NCBI RefSeq assembly: GCF_009755605.1
Contig: NZ_WPNZ01000027.1
Coordinates: 1 to 64,000 of the forward strand
Reading direction: 5' to 3'
DNA: 64,000 nucleotides
Origin: Streptomyces typhae
Lineage (GTDB): Bacteria; Actinomycetota; Actinomycetes; Streptomycetales; Streptomycetaceae
The notes under the pieces were generated by a model. The model saw nothing but the letters and a program-made list of their open reading frames with translations. It did not search any database and was not told the DNA's origin. Positions 23,355-34,030 of the stretch are shown in pieces. A program made the translations under genes and the position numbers. Position 1 is the first letter of the stretch. Every line of letters begins with the position of its first letter.

Positions 23355-24047
23355 ATGAACGGTTCCTCCGGCTCTCCCGGACCCTTCGGCGCTCCCGGGC
23401 CCTCCGACGCGTCCGGGCCCTCCGACGCTCCCGGGCCCTCCCGCGCTTCCGGCCTCGGCCTGTACGCGTTGAAGCCCTGGTACGCGCGGCGCCTCGCCGG
23501 TGTGCGGGGCGCCCTGGCCCGGCGTGCGGTGTCGCCGGACGCGTTGACGGCGGCGGGCGTGGGGTGCGCGGCGGGTGCCGCGGCCGCCCTCGCGTGGCTG
23601 CCCGCGCCGCTCGCCGCGCTCCCCGTGGCGGTGCTGCTCGCCGCGCGCCTGGCGTGCGCGAACCTCGACGGCGCCCTCGCCCGCGACACCGGCCGCAGCA
23701 CACCGCGCGGCGCCCTCTTCAACGAACTCGGTGACCGGGCGGCGGACTCGGTGATGCTCGCGGGGTTCCTCACCCTCGCTCCGCTGTGGCTCGTGGTGAC
23801 GGCGGCCCTGGCGGCGACGCTCCCCTCGTGGGTGTCCCTCGCGGGCGCGGCGGCGGGCGCGGGGCGGCTCAACGGCGGCCCGGTCGGCAAGACGGAACGG
23901 TGCGCCCTGGTGGTCGTCGCGGCGGCCTCCGGCCTGTGGGTGCCGGTGCTCGCGGTGATCGCCGCGGGTTCGGCGCTGACGGTCGTGATCCGGTGCGCCC
24001 GGCTGTGCGGGGAGCTCGGGCGGTCGCGGGAGCCGGTGGTCCGATGA
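23355..24047 (+). CDS. CDP-alcohol phosphatidyltransferase family membrane protein
   Basis: A 230-aa multi-pass membrane protein. A Pro/Gly/Ser-rich N-terminal stretch of about 30 residues precedes the enzyme domain. The family signature lies at residues 105-127: DG at 105-106, AR at 109-110, Gly 119, then Asn 123 where the third Asp normally is, and Asp 127. Such enzymes exchange CMP of a CDP-linked lipid for an alcohol. The Asn replacement at a metal or base position is unusual. It is the first of three overlapping genes (ATGA with the next), which act together in phospholipid synthesis. The start has only a weak ribosome site, so the exact N-terminus is uncertain. Confidence 0.8.
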   Translation: MNGSSGSPGPFGAPGPSDASGPSDAPGPSRASGLGLYALKPWYARRLAGVRGALARRAVSPDALTAAGVGCAAGAAAALAWLPAPLAALPVAVLLAARLACANLDGALARDTGRSTPRGALFNELGDRAADSVMLAGFLTLAPLWLVVTAALAATLPSWVSLAGAAAGAGRLNGGPVGKTERCALVVVAAASGLWVPVLAVIAAGSALTVVIRCARLCGELGRSREPVVR

Positions 24048-25012
24048 GTGCGGCACTGCTCGCGGGGGAGGCGGCGGCGCGGGCCGTGCCCGTGGTCGCC
24101 GGGGTCCTCGGCGCCGGCGGGGTCGCGGTGGCCGCGCTGCCCGCCCGGGTGCGGATGCGGGCCGAGCTGCGCAGGCGCTGGCGGACGTGGGCGTTCGCGG
24201 CACCGGTGTTCCTCGGCGCGCTCTGGGCGGGGCCCGGGGGCGCGTTCCTGCTCGCCGCCGGGCTCGGGGTGGTCGCCGTAGCCGAGTACGCGCGGATGAC
24301 CGGGCTGCCGCGGGGTGAGCGCGCGGTGCTGTGGGCGGCGGCCGTGCTGCTCCCGGCGGCGGCGCTCGCGACGGCCGGGTGGCGGCCTCCGGCGGCGCTC
24401 GGCGCGCTGGACGTGTCCGGCATGGTGGATCTGTTCGGCACGGTGGACCTGCCCGGCACGCTGGACCTGCTCGGTACGGTGGACCTGCTCGACGCCCGGA
24501 CCGTGGGGGCGCTGCTGCTGCTCGCGGTCCTGCCCGCGCTGTTCTCCGGCGACGCGGGGCACGGCTTCACGCGGGCGAGCCGGACGGTGTTCGGGCTGCT
24601 GTGGATCCCGCTGTCCCTGACCGGTCTGGTGCTGCTCGGGGACACGGCGGTCGCGGTGGGCGTGGCGGTGGCGTTCGGTGACGTGGGCGCGTGGTGCGGC
24701 GGCACGGCGCTGGGCCGCCGCGGCCCGTTGGCCCGTCCCCTTTCTCCGCTGTCCCCGAACAAGACGTGGGCGGGGGTGGCGGGTTCGGCCGCCGCGACGG
24801 CCGCGGGCCTTGCGGCCGTGGGCGCCTTCGCTCCCCTGCTGTGGGCGGCGGTGCTGACCGGCTGCGTCCTCGGCGACCTGCTGGAGTCCATGGTCAAGCG
24901 GGAGTCGGGCGTGAAGGACGCGGGCACCTGGCTGCCCGGCTTCGGCGGCCTCCTGGACCGGGTCGACTCGCTGCTGCTCGCGCTGCCGATGGCGATGGCG
25001 GTGACGCTGTGA
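24044..25012 (+). CDS. Phosphatidate cytidylyltransferase-like membrane protein
   Basis: A 322-aa multi-pass membrane protein. The C-terminal CdsA signature reads SMVKRESGVKDAGTWLPGFG then GLLDRVDS. The canonical His of PGHGG is Phe here. It should activate phosphatidic acid with CTP to CDP-diacylglycerol, or act on a related lipid. Residues 126-149 are four tandem copies of a hexapeptide G-[MT]-[VL]-D-L-[FPL], encoded by four 18-nt repeats (24419-24490), probably a loop insert. It overlaps its upstream neighbour by ATGA and the downstream one by GTGA. This is probably a second CdsA paralogue rather than the housekeeping enzyme, since it sits in a special lipid cluster. Confidence 0.8.
   Translation: MSAALLAGEAAARAVPVVAGVLGAGGVAVAALPARVRMRAELRRRWRTWAFAAPVFLGALWAGPGGAFLLAAGLGVVAVAEYARMTGLPRGERAVLWAAAVLLPAAALATAGWRPPAALGALDVSGMVDLFGTVDLPGTLDLLGTVDLLDARTVGALLLLAVLPALFSGDAGHGFTRASRTVFGLLWIPLSLTGLVLLGDTAVAVGVAVAFGDVGAWCGGTALGRRGPLARPLSPLSPNKTWAGVAGSAAATAAGLAAVGAFAPLLWAAVLTGCVLGDLLESMVKRESGVKDAGTWLPGFGGLLDRVDSLLLALPMAMAVTL
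24419..24490 (+). repeat. Four in-frame 18-nt tandem repeats
   Basis: Four consecutive 18-nt units, consensus GGCACGGTGGACCTGCTC, lie inside the cytidylyltransferase-like gene and encode six-residue repeats. Confidence 0.8.
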
Positions 25013-25905
25013 GCACCCGGCAGGCGGACACCCGGCAGGCCCGGTACGGGCAACAGCGGACCCCACAGGCCCGGTTCGAGCAGGAACCGCGGACCCGGCA
25101 AGTCCGGTACAAGCAGGAACCGCAGACCCGGCAGACCCGGTACGAGCAGGAGCCGCAGACGGGAACTCCCCGGCGGAGGCGGGCGGCCGGACGCCTCGCC
25201 GCCCGCCTCCGCCGGGCCCTGTGGTGGACCCTGCTCACCCTCACCGGCGGTGTCAGCCGCCGCGGCCGCCTTCCGCGCGGCGGCTGCGTGGTCGTGGCCA
25301 ACCACTCCTCCCACGCCGACACGGCGGCACTCCTCGCCGCCCTGGACGCGGCCCACTCCCCCACGATCGCCGCCGCGGCGGACTACTGGTTCGCCTCGCC
25401 CTGGCGCAGGCGCTTCTGCTCCCGGCTCGCCGCCGGGTTCCCCGTGCGCCGCACGGGCGGTGGCATGGACGACCTCCTGGCCAGGGAGGGCGCGCTGCGC
25501 GCGGGCCGTGCGGTGGTGCTGTTCCCGGAGGGCACCCGGGCCCGCGCGGGCGAGCTGGGCACGTTCCACAAGGGCGCCCTGGTCCTGGCCCGGCGGGCGG
25601 GCGTGCCCGTCGTGCCCGTCGGCATCGCGGGCACGGACCGCCTGCTCCCCAAGCACGGCAGGCTCCGCCCGGCCCTGGTGCGCGTACGTATCGGCGAGCC
25701 GCTGCCGCCGACGGTGACGCCCGACGAGGTCCGCGAAGCGGTGGCGGCGCTTCTACGGCACGTACCCGGTCCTGCTCGGCACCGGTTGCACGGCGGGCCT
25801 CGCGGTCGTCGTCGCGAAGCGGAGCTGACGCGCCACCGCCGCGTGAAGATTGGTACGCACCATGGCGCTCCCGGGCCCTCCGCCCCAGAATCGCAGCATG
25901 TCTGA
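25009..25905 (+). CDS. 1-acyl-glycerol-3-phosphate acyltransferase-like protein
   Basis: A 298-aa PlsC-family protein from the GTG at 25009 (GTGA overlap). Residues 3-50 are a charged repeat of about 12 residues (RQTRYEQEPQT, RQVRYKQEPQT). The acyltransferase domain has NHSSHAD at 98-104 (HX4D catalytic motif) and FPEGTR at 172-177 (phosphate binding), followed by KGALVLARRAGVPVVPVGI. It should acylate a lysophospholipid, the substrate for the preceding CdsA-like enzyme. The last 50 codons look out of character: G/C at third positions collapses after about 25750, while the frame ending at 25828 keeps it. The C-terminus may therefore be frame-shifted, or the reading may be a sequencing indel. 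As read, it overlaps the nitroreductase start by 8 bp. Confidence 0.8.
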   Translation: MSTRQADTRQARYGQQRTPQARFEQEPRTRQVRYKQEPQTRQTRYEQEPQTGTPRRRRAAGRLAARLRRALWWTLLTLTGGVSRRGRLPRGGCVVVANHSSHADTAALLAALDAAHSPTIAAAADYWFASPWRRRFCSRLAAGFPVRRTGGGMDDLLAREGALRAGRAVVLFPEGTRARAGELGTFHKGALVLARRAGVPVVPVGIAGTDRLLPKHGRLRPALVRVRIGEPLPPTVTPDEVREAVAALLRHVPGPARHRLHGGPRGRRREAELTRHRRVKIGTHHGAPGPSAPESQHV

Positions 25906-26665
25906 TACCGAACAGAGCAAGCCGGAGACCGGACGCCCCGCCGAGCACGCCGACCAGCACTCCGACGGGCACCCCGACAAGCACTGGACCCCCATCCACG
26001 GGCAGCCCTACCGCTCCGTCCCCTACCGTCCCGCCCGTATGCCCGCGGGTGAATCGCTCGCGCACGCGGCCGAGTTGAAGTCCCGTATGCGGGAGCGGCG
26101 CACGGTGCGGCAGTTCTCCACGGACCCCGTGCCCCCGCAGGTCGTGCGGGACGCCGTGGCCTGCGCGGCCACCGCGCCGTCGGGCGCGCACCAGCAGCCC
26201 TGGACGTTCGTCCTGGTGCAGGACCCCGAGGTGCGCCGTCTGATACGGGAGGCGGCCGAGCACGAGGAGCAGATCTCCTACGACGGGCGGCTCGGTGAGG
26301 AGTGGCTGGCCGCGCTGCGCCCGCTCGGCACGGACGAGGTGAAGCCGCATCTGACGGACGCGCCCGCGCTGATCGTGGTCTTCCAGCAGCGGTACTGGCT
26401 GGGCGAGGACGGCACCAAGCACAAGCACTACTACGTGGACGAGTCCGTGGGCATCGCCGTCGGGATGCTGCTCTCCGCGCTGCACCTGTCGGGCCTCGCC
26501 GCCCTGGTGCACACGCCGAGCCCGATGCGGTTCCTGTCGGAGGTGCTCGGCCGCCCCGAGAACGAGAAGGCGTTCGCCGTGATCCCCGTCGGCTATCCGG
26601 CGCCCGACTGCGAGGTCCCCGACCTCGTACGCAAGTCCCTGAACCAGGTCCTGGTGGAGGTCTGA
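25898..26665 (+). CDS. Nitroreductase family protein
   Basis: A 255-aa FMN-dependent oxidoreductase. An extended polar N-terminus of about 60 residues rich in His/Asp/Glu (HADQHSDGHPDKHWTP) precedes the nitroreductase domain. The FMN phosphate-binding segment RMRERRTVRQFST is near residue 63, followed by ATAPSGAHQQPWTFVLVQD, then ESVGIAVGMLLSALHLSGL and HTPSPMRFL. These are typical of the BluB/iodotyrosine-deiodinase-like branch. The native substrate is unknown. The ATG at 25898 is used; it overlaps the end of the acyltransferase frame. A strong hairpin follows the gene. Confidence 0.87.
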   Translation: MSDTEQSKPETGRPAEHADQHSDGHPDKHWTPIHGQPYRSVPYRPARMPAGESLAHAAELKSRMRERRTVRQFSTDPVPPQVVRDAVACAATAPSGAHQQPWTFVLVQDPEVRRLIREAAEHEEQISYDGRLGEEWLAALRPLGTDEVKPHLTDAPALIVVFQQRYWLGEDGTKHKHYYVDESVGIAVGMLLSALHLSGLAALVHTPSPMRFLSEVLGRPENEKAFAVIPVGYPAPDCEVPDLVRKSLNQVLVEV

Positions 26666-26695
26666 CGGGTACGGCGGGGCCAGCCGCACACGACG

Positions 26696-26732
26696 CCGCC
26701 CCCGGCCGGGGTGGGGCCCGGGCCGGGGGCGG
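26696..26732. terminator. Bidirectional terminator, 12-bp stem
   Basis: The arms CCGCCCCCGGCC and GGCCGGGGGCGG surround a 13-nt loop, between the convergent nitroreductase and pruA genes. Confidence 0.75.
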
Positions 26733-26773
26733 GGTTCAGGGGGTGTTCAGGAGAGGGGCACCCCGGTGGGGCG

Positions 26774-28414
<1,641 letters not shown>

Positions 28415-28465
28415 GAGTTCCGTAACTCCTTTGTGCGGGGGAAATCTGGCGGCCGGGCGGCGGGC

Positions 28466-29392
28466 TCAGCCCTTGGTGAGGACGGACCGCGCGAAGAACA
28501 GCAGGTTGGCGGGCTTCTCCGCGAGACGGCGCATGAAGTAGCCGTACCAGTCGGTGCCGTACGCGGTGTACACGCGCATCCGGTGGCCTTCGGCGGCGAG
28601 CCGCAGGTGCTCGTCGCTGCGGATGCCGTACAGCATCTGGAATTCGTACTCGTCCAGTTTGCGCCCGGCACGGCGCGCGAGCTCCTGGGTGATGGCGATG
28701 AGCCGCGGGTCGTGCGACCCGATCATCGGGTAGCCCGAGCCGTCCATCAGGATCTTCAGGATACGGACGTACGCCTTGTCGATCTCCGGCTTGTCCTGGT
28801 ACGCGACGGAGGCGGGCTCCTTGTAGGCGCCCTTCACGATGCGTACGCGGCTGCCGTTCGCGGCGAGGCGGCGGGCGTCGTCCTCGGTGCGGAAGAGGTA
28901 GGCCTGGATGACGCAGCCCGTCTTCGGGAAGTCCTTCCGCAGCTCCTCGTGGATGGCGAACATCGAGTCGAGGGTGGTGTGGTCCTCGGCGTCGAGGGTG
29001 ACGGTGGTGCCGATCTCGGCGGCGGCCTCGACGACGGGGCGGACGTTGGCGAGGGCCAGGTCGTGGCCGTTCTCCAGCGCCTGGCCGAACATGGACAGCT
29101 TCACGGACATCTCGGCGCGCTCGCCGAGGCCGAGGTCCTTCAGACGGCCGACCAGCTCCAGGTAGGCGTCCCGGGCGGCGGTGGCCTGCTCGGGGGTGGT
29201 GATGTCCTCACCGACGACGTCGAGGGTGACCTCGAGGCCCTTGTCGGCGGAGTCCACGATCACCGGGACCACCTGGTCGACCGTCTCACCGGCGATGAAC
29301 CGGTCGACGACCTGCTTGGTGCCCGGCGCCGCCGACACGAAACGGCGCATCTTGTCACTGCGCGACGCGGCAAGGATCACGGGACCCAGCAC
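28466..29392 (-). CDS. putA: Proline dehydrogenase
   Basis: A 308-aa monofunctional FAD enzyme that oxidises proline to pyrroline-5-carboxylate. The GTG at 29392 was chosen because GGAGG lies 6 nt upstream and the N-terminus becomes VLGPVILAASRSDKMRR. Barrel motifs include MSVKLSMFGQAL, VTLDAEDHTTLDSMF, VIQAYLFRTEDDARRL, RVRIVKGAYKEP (FAD/substrate contacts) and the C-terminal VYTAYGTDWYGYFMRRLAE with the two conserved Arg. The order of transcription is putA-pruA. It is divergent from a PucR-type regulator, with 239 bp between, and an inverted repeat sits in the gap. Confidence 0.93.
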   Translation of the reverse strand: MLGPVILAASRSDKMRRFVSAAPGTKQVVDRFIAGETVDQVVPVIVDSADKGLEVTLDVVGEDITTPEQATAARDAYLELVGRLKDLGLGERAEMSVKLSMFGQALENGHDLALANVRPVVEAAAEIGTTVTLDAEDHTTLDSMFAIHEELRKDFPKTGCVIQAYLFRTEDDARRLAANGSRVRIVKGAYKEPASVAYQDKPEIDKAYVRILKILMDGSGYPMIGSHDPRLIAITQELARRAGRKLDEYEFQMLYGIRSDEHLRLAAEGHRMRVYTAYGTDWYGYFMRRLAEKPANLLFFARSVLTKG

Positions 29393-29482
29393 GGGCACCT
29401 CCACGGGAGTACGAACGAGTGCCGCACCGGCGTCGTTTTTGCGACAGAACTGGTACGGCACGGAGAACCACCGTGAAACCTA

Positions 29483-29499
29483 AGGATCCCGCCGATCCT
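29483..29499. promoter_or_regulatory. Inverted repeat between putA and its regulator
   Basis: AGGATC-N5-GATCCT lies 90 bp ahead of putA, in the divergent region shared with the PucR-like gene. It is a plausible regulator site, based only on symmetry and position. Confidence 0.45.
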
Positions 29500-29631
29500 G
29501 AGCTATCGACACCTGTCACGCATCCGTGCGCTGGATCTCAGACAGATGTATGAGTCCGGTCGCGGGCTGGGCGACAATGGATCTGCCACGGCAGGGCACG
29601 ACGGCACGGCGCGAGCGAAGGGCTACGACGG

Positions 29632-30801
29632 GTGAAGGGCGACTACCAGGAACTGGTCGACGAGATCTCGGCCCTGCTCGGTGCGCCCGCGACCTTGGAG
29701 AACCGCGATTTCGAGCTGATCGCCTTCGGCGCGCACGACGGCGGCGACGGCCTGGACGCGCCGGACCTCGACCCGGTCAGGACCCGCTCGATCCTCACCC
29801 GGCGCTCCACCGCCCAGGTCCGTGCCTGGTTCGAGAGCTTCGGCATCACGCGCGCCACGAGCCCCGTCCGTATTCCGCCCACCCCGGAGGCGGGCGTGCA
29901 CCGCGGCCGGATCTGTCTCCCGGTACGCCATCGGGGCTATGCCCTCGGCTACGTCTGGCTGCTCGACGACGAGCCGGGCCCCACGGACGGGCAGCTGGGT
30001 GCCGCCATGGAGGTGGCCGCCCGGATCGGCGCGCTGCTCGCCGACGAGGCGCAGGCGGGCGCGGACCTGACCCGGGAGTTCCGTGCCGTCCTGACGGCGG
30101 AGCGTGGCTGGCAGCGGGACATGGCGGTGGCGGAGCTGCGCACGGCGCTGGGGACGCGCGGCGAGGGCCTGCACGCGGTGGTGTGCGTGGCGCCGTGGCC
30201 GATGGTGAACCCCGAGGACACGCCCGCGCTGCGCACCGTGCCGGGGGCCACGGCGCTGTGCACGGTGCCCTGGGCCCGGGGGGCCGCCGCGGGGCAGTCG
30301 CTCGCGGTCCTCGTACGGCTGCGGTCGGCGGACGCCGTGACCCCCGCGGTCACGGTGGCGTCGCGCCTGGTGGACTCGGCGGGCCGGGGCGCGGCGGCGG
30401 GGGTCGCGGAGGCGAGGACCGGTCTCGACGACCTCGGGGCGGCCTGGGGCGAGGCCGCGGCGGCGGCTCGCGCGGCGCTCGCCGAGCCCCGGCTCGGGCC
30501 GCTCGCCCGCTGGTCGGACATCGGCCCCTACCGCCTGCTCACGGCGCTGCCCGGCGACGCGGCCGGGGACGCGGTGGGCCGCGCGCTGCTGACCCCGGCG
30601 CACCGGGAGCTGGCCCGCACCGCCGAGGTCTTCCTCGACCTCGCGGGCCAGGCGGGCCGGACGGCGGCGGAGCTGGGCATCCACCGCCAGACGCTGTACT
30701 ACCGCCTCTCGCGCGTGGAGCAGCTCACCAAGCTCGACCTGGACGAGGGCGAGGACCGGCTGCTCCTGCACATGGTCCTGAAGGCGTCACGGTTGCGGTA
30801 G
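29632..30801 (+). CDS. PucR-type transcriptional activator of proline catabolism
   Basis: A 389-aa protein from the GTG at 29632; the ribosome site is poor, so the start is uncertain. A central sensor region has a GAF-like feel (GRICLPVRHRGYALGYVWLL). The C-terminal HTH_30/PucR domain has DLAGQAGRTAAELGIHRQTL followed by YYRLSRVEQLTKLDLDEGED, the family hallmark. Its position, divergent from putA-pruA, matches the PutR/PruR-type proline-responsive activators of actinobacteria, so proline or pyrroline-5-carboxylate is the likely signal. It is followed by an 11-bp hairpin terminator. Confidence 0.82.
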   Translation: MKGDYQELVDEISALLGAPATLENRDFELIAFGAHDGGDGLDAPDLDPVRTRSILTRRSTAQVRAWFESFGITRATSPVRIPPTPEAGVHRGRICLPVRHRGYALGYVWLLDDEPGPTDGQLGAAMEVAARIGALLADEAQAGADLTREFRAVLTAERGWQRDMAVAELRTALGTRGEGLHAVVCVAPWPMVNPEDTPALRTVPGATALCTVPWARGAAAGQSLAVLVRLRSADAVTPAVTVASRLVDSAGRGAAAGVAEARTGLDDLGAAWGEAAAAARAALAEPRLGPLARWSDIGPYRLLTALPGDAAGDAVGRALLTPAHRELARTAEVFLDLAGQAGRTAAELGIHRQTLYYRLSRVEQLTKLDLDEGEDRLLLHMVLKASRLR

Positions 30802-30820
30802 CGGCCCTTGGAACACGACT

Positions 30821-30847
30821 CCGCCCGCCCCTGAGGGGGGCGGGCGG
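30821..30847. terminator. Terminator between regulator and serA
   Basis: The arm CCGCCCGCCCC and its complement GGGGCGGGCGG form an 11-bp stem with a 5-nt loop, 20 bp after the PucR-type gene. serA converges on it from the other side. Confidence 0.75.
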
Positions 30848-30858
30848 CAGCATGCGTT

Positions 30859-30896
30859 CCAAGCCCGTCCGGCGTTTGCGGACGAGGCCGAAGGCC
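30859..30896. repeat. Streptomyces interspersed intergenic repeat
   Basis: The segment begins AAGCCCGTCCGGCGTTTGCG and continues GACGAGGCCGAAGGCC. It includes a 6-bp hairpin CGTCCG-N7-CGGACG. I recognise it as one of the short elements scattered between genes in many Streptomyces genomes, usually near gene ends. Confidence 0.7.
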
Positions 30897-30922
30897 GATC
30901 CCCCGCAGCGGGCCAGGCGGCC

Positions 30923-32527
30923 CTAGTCGGCCAGGTTGACCGAGCGGGCGGAGGTGGCGCCGATCTCCTCGGAGAGCTCACCGAGCACCGGCTGCGGCAC
31001 CGTGTCGTCGACCGTGAGGACGGCGAGCGCCTCCCCGCCCACGTCGGCGCGGGCGACCTGCATTCCGGCGATGTTGATGCCCGCCTCGCCGAGGACGCGC
31101 CCGACGGTGCCGACGACGCCGGGCCGGTCCGCGTACCGCAGCACGACCATGTGGTCGGCGAGCGCGAGGTCGACGTCGTACTCGCCGACGGCGACGATCT
31201 TCTGGTGGTTCTTGGGCCCGGCCAGGGTGCCGGACACGGCGATCTCCTCGCCGTCGCCGAGCGTGCCGCGCACCGTGACCACGTTGCGGTGGTCGGGCGA
31301 CTCCGAGGACGTGGTGAGTCGCACCTCGACGCCGCGCTCCTGGGCGAACAGCGGGGCGTTCACATAGCTGACGGTCTCGTCGACGACGTCCTCGAACACG
31401 CCCTTGAGCGCGGACAGTTCGAGCACCTTCACGTCGTGCTGGGTGATCTCGCCGTACACCTCGACGTCGAGGCGGGCCGCGACCTCGCCCGCGAGGGCGG
31501 TGAAGATCCGGCCGAGCTTCTCGGCGAGCGGCAGTCCGGGGCGCACGTCCTCGGCGATGACGCCGCCCTGCACGTTCACGGCGTCCGGGACCAGCTCACC
31601 GGCGAGCGCGAGCCGCACCGACTTGGCGACGGAGATGCCCGCCTTCTCCTGGGCCTCGTCGGTGGAGGCGCCGAGGTGCGGGGTGCACACGACCTGGTCG
31701 AGCTCGAAGAGCGGGGAGTCGGTGCACGGCTCCTTCGCGTACACGTCGAGGCCGGCGCCCGCGACGCGGCCCTCCTTCAGCGCGGAGAACAGCGCCTCCT
31801 CGTCGACGATGCCGCCGCGGGCGGCGTTGACGATGCGCACGGTCGGCTTGACCTTGTGCAGCGCCTCGTCACCGATGAGGCCGAGGGTCTCGGGCGTCTT
31901 CGGCAGGTGCACGGTGATGAAGTCGGAGGCCTCGAGGAGTTCGTCGAGGGAGAGGACCTTCACACCCATCTGGGCGGCGCGCGCGGGCTGTACATAGGGG
32001 TCGTAGGCCACGACCTTCATGCCGAACGCGGACATGCGCTGCGCGACGAGCGCGCCGATCCGGCCGAGGCCGACGACGCCGAGCGTCTTCTCGGCGAGCT
32101 CGACACCGGTGTACTTGGAGCGCTTCCACTCGCCGTTCTTGAGGGCCGTGTTGGCCTGCGGAATGTTGCGCGCGGTGGCGACGATCAGGCCACAGGCCAG
32201 TTCGGCGGCGGTGACGATGTTGGACGTCGGGGCGTTGACGACCATCACGCCGGCCTTGGTGGCGGCGGCCACGTCGACGTTGTCCAGGCCGACGCCCGCG
32301 CGGGCCACGACCTTCAGCTTGCGGGCGGCGGCGACAGCCTCGGCGTCCACCTTGGTCGCGGAGCGGACCAGGATGGCGTCGACGTCGGCGATGGCGGGCA
32401 GCAGTTCGGCGCGGTCCGCGCCGTTGCAGTGCCGGATCTCGAAGTCCGGGCCCAGGGCGTCGACGGTCGCGGGCGACAGCTCTTCAGCGATGAGTACGAC
32501 CGGTTTGCCGTTGGCAGCAGTGCTCAC
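30923..32527 (-). CDS. serA: D-3-phosphoglycerate dehydrogenase
   Basis: A 534-aa enzyme, the first step of serine synthesis. The GTG at 32527 gives VSTAANGKPVVLIAEELSPA. The catalytic domain has VVARAGVGLDNVDVAAATKA, the Rossmann motif VVGLGRIGALVAQRM, KPTVRIVNAARGGIVDEEAL (catalytic Arg), GLDVYAKEPC (Glu) and VCTPHLGASTDEAQEKAG (His). The long form continues with an allosteric substrate-binding domain (about 320-450) and a C-terminal ACT domain (LRYADRPGVVGTVGRVLGEA, then GINIAGMQVAR), so feedback by serine is expected. A -10-like TAGACT lies about 115 nt upstream. It is separated from ilvC by 341 bp. Confidence 0.95.
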   Translation of the reverse strand: MSTAANGKPVVLIAEELSPATVDALGPDFEIRHCNGADRAELLPAIADVDAILVRSATKVDAEAVAAARKLKVVARAGVGLDNVDVAAATKAGVMVVNAPTSNIVTAAELACGLIVATARNIPQANTALKNGEWKRSKYTGVELAEKTLGVVGLGRIGALVAQRMSAFGMKVVAYDPYVQPARAAQMGVKVLSLDELLEASDFITVHLPKTPETLGLIGDEALHKVKPTVRIVNAARGGIVDEEALFSALKEGRVAGAGLDVYAKEPCTDSPLFELDQVVCTPHLGASTDEAQEKAGISVAKSVRLALAGELVPDAVNVQGGVIAEDVRPGLPLAEKLGRIFTALAGEVAARLDVEVYGEITQHDVKVLELSALKGVFEDVVDETVSYVNAPLFAQERGVEVRLTTSSESPDHRNVVTVRGTLGDGEEIAVSGTLAGPKNHQKIVAVGEYDVDLALADHMVVLRYADRPGVVGTVGRVLGEAGINIAGMQVARADVGGEALAVLTVDDTVPQPVLGELSEEIGATSARSVNLAD

Positions 32528-32868
32528 GTGAGTCCTCACAAGTCCAATGCGGACGGCCGTCCCGACGGCCGCAGGCGGTGGAGGGTGCTTGCCGCGTGGA
32601 AGACGCACGACGCTGTGGGCCTGACGCGTATGTGGAGTGCAGTCTAGTGGCGCGTCGGGGCACTGCTTGCGCCTGACCGGAAGGATCACCCGGACGTGGC
32701 CGGCCATCGCGGACAAACACGGACCGGCACCTCGCGCCCGGTCCGCGCACCATCAAGCCCCTCCGGCGATGGAGGAGCGGGGGCCGGGGCGGCGCCCCGG
32801 AAACCCACGACGGCGGCGCGGACACGACACCGGGGGGGAACCCGGCACCGCGTCCGCGCCGCGGCGGC
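32528..32868. other. Intergenic region ilvC-serA
   Basis: This 341-bp stretch has no gene. It holds the ilvC terminator hairpin (32784-32800) and, nearer serA, a -10-like TAGACT (32641-32646, minus strand) followed by a leader of about 110 nt containing a GGCCGTC/GACGGCC hairpin. Confidence 0.6.
32784..32800 (-). terminator. ilvC terminator hairpin
   Basis: CCGGGGC-GGC-GCCCCGG, a 7-bp stem with a 3-nt loop, lies about 70 bp after the ilvC stop. Confidence 0.5.
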
Positions 32869-33867
<999 letters not shown>

Positions 33868-34030
33868 TGGGAATCTCCTATGTGTGCTGGTGTTGCGTCC
33901 CACCGTACGGCGGGCTGGATGAGGGAAGTTGTCGGGTCTCGCCATCCGGGACCGGCCCCGGGCGCGCGCGGGAGCCAGGCGCCGCTCCCGCGCGCACAGG
34001 GTCAGTGTGGCGCGGTCCGGTGGAGCGCCG

